Positions 47,852 through 59,176 of a DNA stretch of 64,000 nt are shown one piece after another. Made by a program: the position numbers and the translations under genes. Origin of the DNA: Podospora comata (taxonomy: Eukaryota; Ascomycota; Sordariomycetes; Sordariales; Podosporaceae); the NCBI GenBank assembly GCA_017354895.1, contig CP071493.1, positions 1,674,001 through 1,738,000 of the forward strand. The letters run 5' to 3'. The notes beneath the pieces are model-generated. The model saw nothing but the letters and a program-made list of their open reading frames with translations. It was not told the DNA's origin and did no database searches. Numbering within the stretch: the first letter of the stretch is position 1; each line of letters opens with the position of its first letter.

Positions 47852-50139
47852 ATGGCAGTTGTACTTCCCTCACCACCCGCCACCGCCAGCCCTGGGCTCG
47901 ACGGCGTGGTCACCAAACCAGACACCACCATGAGAGCACCGAGAGTCAAGCCAACGAAAGAGGATCTCCTCAAGACGCACGCCGTCCACGTCCAGAAACA
48001 GGCCAACTCGCCCGAGAACGCGCCGAGACCCGTCAAGCAGCCCAACTTAGCGCTTGCCTATCCTGCTTCGACAAAGTCGATTCGCGAAGTTGATATTGTA
48101 CTGCTCACTCCTCTTCGTTTCATTCAAAACTCTGACACTTGCCATAGATCCCTCTATCACAACTCGAGGTCAACTCACACCACCGGGGTTCAGGCCTCAT
48201 TCTCAAAGTCATCAGCCCACCATTCCTTGGGGCGGGAGCAGTGAGCATAGTCGAGGATGAGTTCGGTAATGTGGACAAGATCTCCATCTACAACCAGAAT
48301 GACTCGTCTATCCTTTCTGGTGTACCAGAAGGGTGCATCATTGGTGTGAAGGAGCCTTACTACACCATCAACGGGAAGAATGCGGATGGGAGCGAGGATT
48401 ACATGATCTGTGTCGACCACCCATCAGATGTGACGCTGATTAGGTTCACCGACCCCATCATTCCTGAGCCATTGAGATTGGGACCATTGCTCAAGACGGC
48501 GGAGGACTGGAAGAAGGCGGGCGATACGGCGTTTTTGGAGAAGGACTTCCCAACGGCGGTGTTCTGGTAGGTGTTTTTCTGGGATCGAGAAGAAGCAGAA
48601 GGGAAAGCTGACGGGAGGAACAGCTACACCGAAGCTCTGGATTGTGCCGAGGATGAAGGATTCAAGCCATCAATCTACACCAAGCGCGCCGGGACAAGTC
48701 TAATTCTCGGCCGCTATGATTCCGCGAAGGAGGATGCTCTCGCCTCTCGAACGGGTACCAGCACGGACTGGAAAGCATACTACACTGCTGGGAGAGCATG
48801 CTATGGGCTTTGCAACTACTCGGAATCGAAGGAATATCTTTCCAAGGCTCTCGAGCTCAACCCAACCAACCCAGCCATCAAGAAGGAGTACGAGCGGTGT
48901 CTCGCCAGGCTGCACGAGGAGGAGACTGGCGACTACGACTTTGAAGCCATCTACAAGTCACTCAGCCCAAAGAACGTTCACCTGGACTTGGGGTCTTTCA
49001 CCCGCAACACAGAGGTAAAGGCAAGCCCGCTCCACGGAAGAGGATTGTTCGCCACCAAGGATCTCGCACCCGGGGATCTTGTCTTTGCAGAAAAGGCCAC
49101 CCTGATGCCCAACCAGTACGAGCCGATGAGGGCGTCGGCTGCGCTGTATGCTTTGACCGTCCGCCAACTGCTAGACAACCCATCACTGTGCAAGTCAGTA
49201 CTCCAGCTCTACCCCGGCGAGATGACCTACGAGCGAAACCCGCTCGAAGGCACCCTCGTAGATGGTGTTCCAGTCCTAGACGTCTTCATCATCGAAGGCC
49301 TCCGCAACAAGAACTGCTTCTCCGTGCCCCTGTCAACACTCGAAGACACCAGGCCAACCGCCCAAGAAGGTCGCCAAGCAAAAGGTCTCTGGGTCCACGC
49401 CAGCAACCTCAACCACGCCTGCGTCCCCAACACCCTCCGATCGTTCCTCGGCGACATGCTGATCTCCCGTGCGACTCGACACATCAAGGCAGGCGAGGAA
49501 ATCTTCCAGCAGTATGTCCCCGTCAAATCCCTCCCTGATGTCCGCAACGGGGTGTACAAAGACGGATGGGGTTTCGAGTGCTCGTGTACCCTGTGCGTCG
49601 CCGAGCTCAAGCAATCGTCGGAGGCTAGTCGAGAGAAGAGGAAGGATTTGCTCGCGCAGGTGGAGAAGATCTTGAACAAGAAGACGCCGAGGGCAAAGAC
49701 GATTATTCCCGACGCGACGATTCGATCGGTGGATAAGCTGATGAAGCAGTTGGAGGAGGCGCACGAGCCGGAGATTTACGGGCGATTGCCGAGACTGACG
49801 TTGATTTACGGGAGCAATTGGTTGGTTGGGGCGTATAGGGGGAAGAAGAACTACTCCAAGACGATTAGACATGCGGTGAAGGTGCTGAGGAACTTTGGGT
49901 TTGAGATGCCGCAGGGGGCGGAGAGCCAGGACAAGGTTTGGGACCCGAGGCAGATGTTCTTTTCGGAGGAGTGGCATTCGTTGATGACGATTCATGTGGT
50001 GGTTGCCTTGAGGAGGTTGGCGGAGGCGTACAATGGGTTGGGGAAGAAGGAGATGGCTGAGAGGAGTGTGGAGGCGGCCGAGTTTGGCTATATGCTCGTT
50101 ACTGGGTTCAAGAATGACCTGAGCAATTTGGATAGGTAG
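47852..50139 (+). CDS. TPR and SET-domain protein (probable lysine methyltransferase)
   Basis: Three exons (47852-48097, 48148-48566, 48624-50139) give 726 aa. An N-terminal region with KVISPPFLGAGAVSIVEDEFG precedes TPR repeats (EDWKKAGDTAFLEKDFPTAV-CYTEAL, then AYYTAGRACYGLCNYSESKE). The SET domain starts at HGRGLFATKDLAPGDLVFAEK and contains NLNHACVPNTLRSF (NHxCxPN cofactor motif) and AGEEIFQQYV. A post-SET-like FECSCTLCVAE follows; a helical C-terminal region closes the protein. The architecture resembles fungal SMYD-like/TPR-SET proteins that methylate histones or other proteins; the substrate is unknown. The first donor is uncertain: GTACTG (48098) or GTTGAT (48089) both keep the frame and differ by three residues. 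Third positions shift from C-ending to G-ending near 49580. Confidence 0.85.
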
Positions 50140-50610
50140 GGGTACTCTTTCTTGACTGCCCAGAAAGAATTTATCACAAGGGAGGGGGAGGACCTGAAAG
50201 GGAGACCGCATCGGGATGGGGGCTTGCCAGGGAACAGTGCAGAGCTTTGAAGGAAAAGGGAAGCAACGCATGTAAAGTAGACACTGGGCAATGGCACCAA
50301 TTTTCTTGTTCTGTTCTGCCTGGCCTTCCAAGGCTTCCTACGGGCCCGCACGATGACAGACCACCTATCTCCTCAGGGTAAGGACAGTAGGTTTTCTGGC
50401 TCTGATAGGTGGGTGGAAGTGGATAGACAAAAGGGCCCCCAAGGTGTGTATTTGTCCTGTCACCTCTGCGTACGATGAGGTGCTTGTTCTACTCCTCGGG
50501 GTTCTAGTCCTTTCGTTGGAACATTTCCCAAATGCTCACTGTAGCAACGTCAGCAATGCTAACGCAATTGATTGACACCAGCTCCTCTATCCAGTTTGGA
50601 TCCAAGCACA

Positions 50611-50653
50611 ACCCACAATCGGGAGACCAACCCACAATCGGGAGACCAACCCA
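50611..50653. repeat. 19-bp tandem duplication (2.3 copies)
   Basis: ACCCACAATCGGGAGACCA occurs at 50611-50629 and again at 50630-50648, followed by a partial third ACCCA. The copies are identical, so the duplication is recent. Confidence 0.85.
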
Positions 50654-50655
50654 CC

Positions 50656-50694
50656 GGAGCTCGAATCCAGCATTTGATCAAGACCAGATCGCCA
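50656..50694 (-). other. Possible tRNA-derived relic with A-box and B-box
   Basis: On the minus strand TGGCGATCTGG (50694-50684) resembles a pol III A box. GGATTCGAGCTCC (50668-50656) resembles a B box and could fold as a T-arm (CTGGA-TTCGAGC-TCCGG). No acceptor stem pairs across it, so it is not a tRNA gene. The distance between the boxes is short. At best it is a tRNA-like or SINE-like relic. Confidence 0.25.
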
Positions 50695-51663
50695 GCAACC
50701 AGCGGTAGCCCCCGCGCAGGGCTACTACCCGCTGAAGGCCCCGGGTGCCTAGCTGCCACGGGGCGCGCCGGCAGTGTTGAAATGTGGAAGAAGAAGTGGT
50801 CTATGTGTGCTATGTGTTGGTGGCGTCCACCTCGGCGACCCGGTATTGGGGTACAGTGCTACCCTGATGATATTTTTTTGTGGCGTACTCGTCTTTCGAG
50901 GCCATCGCAAATGTGCTGGTGAAGCAGACGCGTCCCTTATTCTTGCGCGTTTTTCCCATGGTAGGGGTGCTGGAGTTGTGGGGGTTAATGATGACTGGGA
51001 CGCATGGTGTCGTGACTTGGTGGTGATGATGGTCTTGTTGTTGTTGGAGTGTTGTTTGTCGGTGGTGTAGGATGATGCACTGGGACGACATCGTGCCCTG
51101 CGCGTTTGTATTGTTCATGTCTTTTCTTTCTTTTTGGTTCTACTCTTTCATGTATTATCTATTTTCTTGGGTTCATTCTTTCTATGTATCATTCTTTTAT
51201 TCTTTTCTTACTGTTAATTTTTCTTCACTTTTCTTAACATCTTTGAAGGGGTGTCTTATGGGAGGGTGAAAGGCGGGGATGGCCCCTCGGGGAGACCCAT
51301 TCCAGGCGCTCATCAGATGTTTCAACATCATTACCATGTATTTTATCCTGTATAGTTTTTAGGTACCCTTCAGAGGGGTTGAAAAGTGTAGGGTACTTGA
51401 TGCAGTTCTCTTTGAAAACATGGTTCCGCTTCGAATGTTGCTTCGTGATACCGGTAGGATTTCCAGATTTCAGTTCCTCGTTCCAAAATCCCGTGTACAA
51501 AGCAATTCTTGTGACATTTCAGCTTTCAGTATACCGACATGTGTTGCGGGTCAAGGGATTAACTTCAAGGCTTCATAGGATACTTGATGGTCAACGCCAT
51601 GTATTTACACTTTTGTCTGTGAGAAAGCCCGAAGACGGAGGAGTAGATGACTGGCAGCCACTG

Positions 51664-52037
51664 GCTCTGCCTCAGCACGAGACGACATGGAGAGCTGTTC
51701 GGGTTGCTCTGCCTGTGGATTATAGGCCGGGCGTGCAAAAACCTGAGATGGAACGGGCAGGAACGGTATGGCACAGGTGCGGACCGCTTGGTCCAAGCCA
51801 ATGGTCTCCTGGCCCGAAGTGGTGAGGAAGCTCCGCCTCGGGATGAGACGATGCGGAGAGAGGTTGAGGTGGCTCTTCCTTATCATGAGATGACATGGAG
51901 AGGTTGAGGTGGTTCTGCCTCGGGGTGATACGACATCAAGAGATGTTAGGGTGGTTCTGCCTTGGCATGACACGACATCAAAGAGAGATTGAGGTCGCTG
52001 TGCCTCAGCTTGATACGACATGGAGAGGAGTTCAGGA
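51664..52037 (+). repeat. Decayed 42-bp minisatellite with a 14-aa coding echo
   Basis: Units of 40-45 bp recur at about 51826-51870, 51871-51910, 51911-51952, 51953-51995 and 51996-52037, with an outlier at 51664-51705. Each resembles GGTTCTGCCTCRGCATGA, then YACGACATGGAGAGGTTGAGGT. In the frame of the better units they read V-A-L-P-x-H-E-T-T-W-R-x-V-x (for example ALPQHETTWRAVRVALP and EVALPYHEMTWRG). Unit-length slips and stops break the frame overall. It looks like a once-coding repeat array. Confidence 0.7.
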
Positions 52038-54479
52038 TTGCTCTCCTGGATGTGTCCCATTATTCTATGGCAGTTACAGCCAGAGCCAGAGGCGAGGATG
52101 AGGAGGTCCTTCCTATGTTTCTCCAGACCACAGTGGTACTGGTGAACGAGCGGTGTTCTTGCCTGGGAATGGAGACTTGCTTGGGCCAATGGAAAGGCGC
52201 TGCGGAACCTGGACCGGAGCCACATGCTGGGTCAACCTGTGGTGGCGTTGTTGGACAATAACTCTGAAGTACGGGGGCACAGTGTGGGAACAAAATGAAT
52301 TACTCGTGGATGTTTTCCTCGGTTGGAAATCATTGTGTGCACATGAAAGGAGCATCTTTGAAATGTCTTGATGGAATTGATCCTATTGATGATTTCATGG
52401 CTGCCAACCTAGTAAGGTGAGCGAGCCAAGGGGCAAAGAAAGCCCAAACCGGCAGCCATGAAAGGGTGCCCAGGGCTGCCTGTTGGACGGCGGGATCCAG
52501 GTATCAACCTAGTTCCAACAGTTCCCACTGCCTCGATTAAGTTCGGCGTTTGCCAGCTTCCTGTCCTTTCATGGAAATCTGACCGTGATACCATTCCACG
52601 ACAAGGGGGTCCTTGGATTCCGTCCCCGGCCGCTTGCCATCAGTAGATCAAAGGAAAGAAAGGAGCTGAGCTCAGCTGCCTGAGCTCTTTGTTTCCTTCC
52701 GCTACTGCCGTTGAAATATCTTCTGTCCCCGGTCCCCGTGTCTTGTGGAGACCCTTCCGTAATTCTCTCGTCTCTCTTGCCCTAAAGCAAGGTGATAGAA
52801 CCAAAAGGAGCTTGATCAATCGAACGAACTCACTGTTCCAGTAATTACTTCCTGATTATGTGTCTCCCAGGGATTGTTCTGTCATCCAGGGATGTGTGCC
52901 TTCCAGCTTTTATGACGCTAGACCTGTTTACCAAGGATGGATGGATGGCGTTTTGTGGCCATCCTGTGGATGGGACGGCTCACCAGCCTTGCATGGGGAG
53001 GCGTACCCGTTCTTTCCTTTCCGCCTATTTACCTATTAGTCATTGGTTGTAGGCAGGTGGATAGGGGTGAAGACAGGTCTCGATTTAGCTGCCGGAGGGT
53101 TCCTCCTATGGCAGGCGTCGTGCTTTGGTTCGGTGAATCTTAGAGCTCTACTGTCTCTCGTTCAGCTTTCTTCTTCTCTCTCCTCTGTTCCCATTCCCAA
53201 TTACTCTGCCTCCTCTTCCTCTCCCTCTTCCTTTTTCTTCTCCTTCTTCTCCTCCGTCTTCCTTGGGGTCATTCGGCCCGGCACGGGCACTGATATTGAG
53301 ACGTCACAGATATTCTTATCTCGATTGTATTTCGACTGGGTACATCATTCCTTCGACATACCCTTCTTGTGCTTTCAACATGTCTAACATTCATCTGTGT
53401 CAGATATCCATCTTATCCATCACATCGATAACATTATCAACATTCTTATTCATCATTTTGCTGAGGAAGAGCCTTTGTTATGTCGCTTCCTGCAACATCA
53501 ATCGCTGACATTGTTGGTAGGCATTTTTTGGCCAAGGGGCATGCAGCCCTATCCTATTGGGCTCCGCGGAGGTGGTTACATTTTGGCGATCAATGAGGGG
53601 GTCACACACATATTTTCCATCAAACCACCGACGTTGCTTTCCAGTAGACTACCACCCTCATCATCAACTGCAATGGCATGTTACTGGAGTCTTGCAACTC
53701 TATCAGGCTGTCGGGCACTGGACTTTGCCGCTCTATGACATCCTCTTGAGCACTCGGCTTTCAACTAAGCCGACGACAATCGAGGGAAAGAACTTGAGGA
53801 CAACTTGGCTTTCTGGGAACGATCACAACCGAGTCTCTTGAGCAGCGCTTGAGCACGAGATTCATTCGACAAGGTGGCAAGGTCTGGTTTCTTCCTTAGT
53901 ACGGAGAGCTTTCGAGCATCGTTGAGAAGGAGGTAGGTTTCTCGAGCATCGCCATGCACTTAGTTGCTGTCATGGCAATTTTCTCAGCAGTTTGGTCCAG
54001 TCAATCGAGGCCACCCAAACAATGGTCAAGTTACCTACATTATCACTACTGGGGAGTTGGCTGCGTTCTCCTTCAAAATTTTTCGCTCTGTACATCATTC
54101 GCATGTGTCTGGTCGTGTGCGTGATCGATCTACAAGACGAATTGGTTGACAAGCGATGCCCGGAGCGGACTGAAGGAGGGCTCAAACTCCATTAAGCTGG
54201 ATTGGATCTGGGATTACAACCTGTCCTTACTGGCATCGAGCTGGGGACTTTTTCATCCAAGCTTGTGGGCTTTGAGACCCCAATGGCCTTTGGACCCGCC
54301 TGCAATTGGTGGACGACGACATCATTGAATTGAATTCTGCCACTTGCTCCTGCCGCTTTCTGGGAGCGTTACTGTTTTTTCCGCCAGAGTAAGGTAGCCT
54401 GGTGTTATTCACTTTGCGCGATCCTCTTCACGCAAATCTCTTCTCAACAACAACCATCGAACAGCGACGATCCAAAACG

Positions 54480-55383
54480 ATGACCACCGACAACAGCGCC
54501 ACCGTGCCGGCCTACCTGTCATACCTACGCCATCAGCCGTACTTACCGCCCGCTCCACCGATCGACGAGAAAGTCGTGCCGGCCTACTGGGCGCATCAGT
54601 GCGCAGTCAGCGGCAAAGAAGAGTGGTGAGTCGCTCGCAACCTTCTCGCTGCCGCGACCCAAAGCCCACGCTCTACCTTGGAACATTTCTCTCGCCATGT
54701 CTACCAGAGGCTTATGAAGCTTCCATCGGCAACTCACATTACCCGGATGGAGTTACCTTTCTGACAAGTGTGTTTTGGCCAGGGACTTTTGGCACGGTGA
54801 TCCGCACACCTGCAAACATGGGTGCGGCTACAAGACGAACCCCACCACGATTCTGCGCAACAGAGACGGACAGCAGCTGGAGACCATTGAGGGCGAGAAT
54901 TTGCTGGAGGATCGTTTCGTGGATTGGTGGGCGATCTGTTGCCGTTGCCAGCGGTGGCAGCAGAATGTATTGCCTGCGCATCCTCTTCATGGACGAATTC
55001 AAAAGGTCAATGGAGAAAACTGTTGCGATCACTGTCGCAACTTAGCCACGAGCACCAGCGACTGCACAAGCTGTCTTGCAATCACCAAGTACCGCGAAGT
55101 CACGCGTACGTTGAGCGGGGTGGATATCCCTGGTGCCGCTCGAAGCCGGCATCACCAGATTATAATCACGAGGCGCCAGCAATCCCGCCCGAGGTTCAAT
55201 TTTGGGGGCGAATTGTCCGCCAGTTCGACGATTAGAGATGAAGAGAATAAGAATCAGAAGGGGAATCTGGAGGATATTGAGAAAACGAAGGAATGCCGAA
55301 ACGATGAGGAGGAGAATGGGAAGAAGGAGCAGGGCAAGGAACGCAAGGGGGATGATGAGAAGGTGTCACAAGCGTCTGGTTGA
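54480..55383 (+). CDS. Cysteine-rich protein, possible zinc-binding, unknown family
   Basis: Two exons (54480-54625, 54783-55383) give 248 aa; the intron splits a Trp codon, and KEEWDFWHGDPHTC reads on smoothly. A proline/tyrosine-rich start (PAYLSYLRHQPYLPPAPP) is followed by cysteine groups: Cys59-x3-Cys63, CCRC (101-104), CCDHC (129-133) and CTSC (143-146). Paired cysteines separated by about 40 and 25 residues suggest one or two zinc ribbons or a RING/treble-clef-like fold; I do not recognise a named domain. The C-terminal 60 residues are a highly charged Lys/Glu/Arg/Asn-rich tail, probably disordered. No signal peptide, so intracellular. Function unknown. Confidence 0.65.
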
Positions 55384-56433
55384 GGGTCTTTGAAAATGGG
55401 CAGGGCCATTGTGTGGCACTTGTTTGCCGAATCAGAGGAGGGAATTATGATAGGGCCTTTTTCACTCAACTAACGTGGTCCAAGTCATCACAACTGGCCT
55501 CTTCAGAACAGTTGATCGTCGGAACCAACAAGCAGAGGAGGACTGTCAGGCATTGCATGGAGTTTTTGGCGTCACAAATAATCCGGATACCGAGAAGGGG
55601 ATCGGGAATTTCGAATTAGATTCCTGAAATTTTCTCAATGAATCAGTCAACTCTGCTTTTGAGGTAGATATGTTACGTGCATACCCCATCTTGAATCGCT
55701 TACTTTGCGTTCATGTTGTTATGTCATCGAACCGCCCCCGTCGTTGCCCGTCGACAGGTTTGGACTCTGGAAGTAATGAAGTCAATTTTATGGGGAGGGG
55801 GAAATATCTTGCAGATGCATTTGAACTGTTGGTTGCACTGTGGACCATTGAAACCCAATTGAAGTTGCCGGCGGTACTCCGACGCCAACTGTCGAGAACC
55901 ACATGTTTCAGCAGACCTCTGTACTATTTCATCAAGCCTTGAAGAATTGGGAATCCTCAACGAACTAGGATTGGGCCATATAAAGTCTTAACTCCGTCCG
56001 AGTTCACCGCGATTGTCGACCATGACCTGGATCGCACTCGCCGGCACCTTCGGACTTCTCCAGTTCCCGTCGAACATCCGGAACCCGTTGTTTCGCTTTG
56101 CACATCGATACCAAGGGTCTTTTAATGGGTCTTCCGCGGAGCTGACACGGAAGTGACTTTGGTGGCGCATCGCCGACCGCACGCCTCCCTCGCTCTCCCA
56201 TTCTGATGCTCGTTAACCTGACATCATTGCGAGAGGAAACATGGGTCACATCAAGACGGCGAAAACCATGACAACTTTAGTTGCATTGTCACAAGGAACT
56301 GAAAGGAGACGCTATCGAGGGGGCACACTGCCACAAAAGTTATAATGAGTGTCTCGCCGAACTCCTCGATGGTCTTGTGTTTTTCCCGCATCTTCACCGG
56401 TGACCGGGCTCAACTTCCTTCGCCAGCCTTACC
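55384..56433. other. Intergenic, 1.05 kb
   Basis: Between the cysteine-rich gene and the His-repeat gene, both plus strand. No gene or clear repeat; TATAAAG near 55979 is too far from the next start to be convincing. Confidence 0.5.
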
Positions 56434-58107
56434 ATGAAGCTCACCTCGGGTTTGGCGCTTGTTGCCGCAGCCTTCCGGCTTGTCTTGGCCTCTGAGCCAA
56501 CCTTCGAGACTCTTGTTTCCAGGGAGATCAACCTTCTCCAACGGACCGAGTACGACATCTGCCAGGCAGACTGCAGTCTAGCCGGCGTTCCATTCCCTGA
56601 CAAGAACACTCTTCAGCTACCACTTGAGCACTACTACTCTGAGAGATGTCCTGAGATTTTCATTGGCAATTACGACAATCCCAAGGGGAAATCGACAGTC
56701 TGTCTTGATTTTGCTGGACCGTATCTGACCTTCACCTTCAACCCATTTCCCGGCCACACCACCACATCTGCCCAGGTCACCTGGGGACTCAAGGGCAACC
56801 CTCGCCACCCAGCTGGATACAAACCACCACCACCCACAAGAGCTGTTCACTGTACACCAGGGCATGATGGCACTTTCCTGTGCAAGGTTCCTTTCAACGA
56901 GATTATTCATGCTTCCAGCCATGCCGAGATCAAACACCTTCTTAAGGGCATGTGCCCCAACGGCGACGAAGCGGGCCTCATCCTCTATCTCCAATTCGCC
57001 GGAAGCGTTATTGTACCTGGTTCACACGAACCGATTCATTTCCAACAACAGTTCCCCTGCAAGCCCGGCGGTCGTAACAAACACGGCATATGCACCTCCT
57101 ACGACTGTGACTACGAGTATTTCGAGATCACCTACCGTTGCAGCAAGTGCCCAGTTGCCCCTTGCCATGCAACATGCGATACGACAACTGCTTACGGCTA
57201 TCAGAGCCCTCGAAACTCCCATGATCTCAACACACAGAAGGGCGCAGATTGCAAGAGCAGCTGGGGTTGGTATGAGACGCCCAGTATTCACGACCTCAGA
57301 AGGGGCATACACGGCCATCTCTACATCCAAGAAAAGGGCAAGTACTACGAGAGGATTGGCAGCTGGGCTGCTACCATCAACGCCCTGAAGAAGCTGGACG
57401 TCAAGCTCAAGATTACACCTGGCCTGAAGTACGTCATTGAAAAAGTCAACATCAACCTCTCCTGCCTCCCCATCACGACCTGCAAATCGGATTCTTTCAC
57501 GTACACCAAGGATGTGCTCGGAGGCCTTCAAGAGTACGACACGGACGGCATCCACTACCCTGCGTGCGGCCGGCGCTCTAGGGTTTACTTGATCGTTTCG
57601 GCGGATGTTGGGAATCCTGAGAATCAAGACGGTGTATGCGAGCGTCCACATCATGATGGGCCTTCCCACAATGGAAAGCCACACGACGACAAGCCGTCGC
57701 ACAGCGATAAGCCTGCTCATGACGGTCAGCCCCACGACGGGAAGCCACATGATGGAGGGTCGCCCAATGATAAGCCTCACCACGACCATCCCTCTCACCA
57801 CGACCATCCCTCTCACCACGACCATCCCTCTCACCACGACCAGCCCTCTCACCACGACCAGCCCTCTCACCACGACCAGCCCTCTCACCACGACCAGCCC
57901 TCTCACCACGGCGGGCTCCCTCACCACGGCGGGCTCCCTCACCATGGCGGGCTCCCTCACCACGGCGGGCTCCCTCACCACGGCGGGCTCCCTCACCATG
58001 GCGGACTCCCTCACCATGGCGGGCTCCCTCACCACGAAGGGCCCCCTCACCACCACAAACTCCATGATGGCACACCTTCTCACGACAAGAAGCGTTCCCG
58101 TGATTAA
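56434..58107 (+). CDS. Secreted protein with histidine-rich hexapeptide repeat tail
   Basis: A single exon of 557 aa. A signal peptide ([19 protein letters not shown]) is followed by a 400-residue cysteine-containing extracellular region that I cannot assign to a family (for example [18 protein letters not shown] and [12 protein letters not shown]). The C-terminus is repetitive: an imperfect [12 protein letters not shown]-type segment, then fifteen hexapeptides at residues 449-538 (three HHDHPS, four HHDQPS, seven HHGGLP, one HHEGPP). The tail ends in a basic HDKKRSRD. About half the residues in some stretches are histidine, so binding of Cu, Zn or Ni ions outside the cell is a natural inference; a pH-responsive or wall-binding role is also possible. 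The repeat arose by 18-bp unit amplification (listed separately). The function of the cysteine region is unknown. Confidence 0.8.
   Translation: MKLTSGLALVAAAFRLVLASEPTFETLVSREINLLQRTEYDICQADCSLAGVPFPDKNTLQLPLEHYYSERCPEIFIGNYDNPKGKSTVCLDFAGPYLTFTFNPFPGHTTTSAQVTWGLKGNPRHPAGYKPPPPTRAVHCTPGHDGTFLCKVPFNEIIHASSHAEIKHLLKGMCPNGDEAGLILYLQFAGSVIVPGSHEPIHFQQQFPCKPGGRNKHGICTSYDCDYEYFEITYRCSKCPVAPCHATCDTTTAYGYQSPRNSHDLNTQKGADCKSSWGWYETPSIHDLRRGIHGHLYIQEKGKYYERIGSWAATINALKKLDVKLKITPGLKYVIEKVNINLSCLPITTCKSDSFTYTKDVLGGLQEYDTDGIHYPACGRRSRVYLIVSADVGNPENQDGVCERPHHDGPSHNGKPHDDKPSHSDKPAHDGQPHDGKPHDGGSPNDKPHHDHPSHHDHPSHHDHPSHHDQPSHHDQPSHHDQPSHHDQPSHHGGLPHHGGLPHHGGLPHHGGLPHHGGLPHHGGLPHHGGLPHHEGPPHHHKLHDGTPSHDKKRSRD
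57778..58047 (+). repeat. 18-bp coding minisatellite, fifteen units in three blocks
   Basis: Units of 18 bp, such as CACCACGACCATCCCTCT, repeat fifteen times without a frame change. The three blocks ([18 protein letters not shown]) are each internally almost identical at the DNA level, showing stepwise recent amplification. Because 18 is a multiple of three, copy-number change keeps the frame. The antisense strand also stays open through the array, which is a by-product. Confidence 0.95.
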
Positions 58108-59176
58108 AAGCCTGCCTCCGACAAGAAAGCCTTTTAATGGCGAACCTGCCAAGGATAAACATGGCGGAAATTCGGGAGTGGTATGTTCAACTCGGTGTTG
58201 ACATGGAAGGATGTATTCTTGGGAGTGGCTTAAAAGTTGAGGTTTTGGAAAAGTGACATTTCGGTTTTCTTCTCCCGGCAGAGTCTCTTATACATATCTG
58301 TCTTTTTTCTTTCTTTCTCCTCTTGGTACTGAACTTGGACCAACGATCATTGTACAAACGCCCGCTGGGGAGATTGGACATTTGTATTTACCTTCTCCTC
58401 CTTCGTTTTGATCTGGTCCGGATTAGGGGCTGGTCGTAGTATATAGAAGTCGAAAGTAGATATCTTGTGAAAATTCCATTTTGGACGTTTCTGCTCTGGC
58501 ATGATGGGATGTGACCATGTTGGAATGAGTCGAACTCTGGAATGTCTCGGTTAAGCTGGAGAGCTTTGTGTGGTACGATTTCCATTGCTGTTCAACAGAA
58601 CCAGAATAAGGCAGTCTTACAAACGGCTGGTGCAGACACACTTGAAATGCTGTGCCGACTCAGGCAAGTCTTCTCCGTTCCTGCATCTGGGTGCATCTGG
58701 GATCACCGAGGATTTGTATTGTTCCCAATATGATCCAGTATCTTATCGCCAGTCATACGTAAAGCCAGAAACCGCCTTTTCATTGTGCCTATGTAGGCAG
58801 CGACGGTCTGTCTTTAACTGGGGCCAGAAACAGCTCCTACGTTGGGGCATAGGAAATCGCTGCCTCTACTAAAGCCATTGATGGCTTTCAATTTGAATAC
58901 ACAACAAGAACCCACCGCTTTCAAATGCTCACACCACTATTGGTTGAGCTCTCGAGCACGATCTTGAACTACAGGTGGACGTCCTCTGCCTCCAAAACTG
59001 GCTGCTACCTACTACACACAGTCACTTTCGGCGCCTGAGCTCCTTGCAAGGAAACCCAGAGTTTGGCTTTGCAAGGCTACATTGCAACCTGGCAAAGGTA
59101 GATGCAGCATCACAAGGATCATATCCAGCATCTTTGCTTTCTGTTGAGCCAGAAACGGCACCTCAGGATTCTATTC
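58108..59176. other. Intergenic, 1.07 kb
   Basis: Between the His-repeat gene and a minus-strand pseudogene. Only short unconserved open frames. Nothing recognised. Confidence 0.5.

Larger units (their letters stand above)
50140..54479. other. 4.3-kb gene-poor region with repeats
   Basis: No gene is recognised in any frame. It contains a 19-bp tandem duplication and a pol-III-box-like segment (50611-50694), a T-rich stretch (about 51110-51240), a decayed 42-bp minisatellite (51664-52037) and pyrimidine-rich DNA at about 53160-53270. The last part is presumably the promoter of the cysteine-rich gene at 54480. Confidence 0.55.

Noticed and set aside
49333-50331. Minus-strand open frame of 332 codons opposite the SET gene
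   Set aside because: Composition-driven shadow; the plus strand has clear SET and TPR motifs.
50656-50694. Functional tRNA gene
   Set aside because: No acceptor or anticodon stem pairs around the A/B-box-like strings.
51605-52225. Minus-strand open frame of 206 codons
   Set aside because: Explained by the 42-bp minisatellite; repeated peptide on the plus strand is better kept.
57778-58047. Regular short repeats resembling a CRISPR array
   Set aside because: Units are contiguous with no spacers, lie in a coding frame, and the genome is eukaryotic.
57022-58152. Minus-strand open frame of 376 codons through the His-repeat gene
   Set aside because: The 18-bp repeat keeps all frames open; the antisense text is RGEGARR- or VVREPAV-type monotony with no start context or family.
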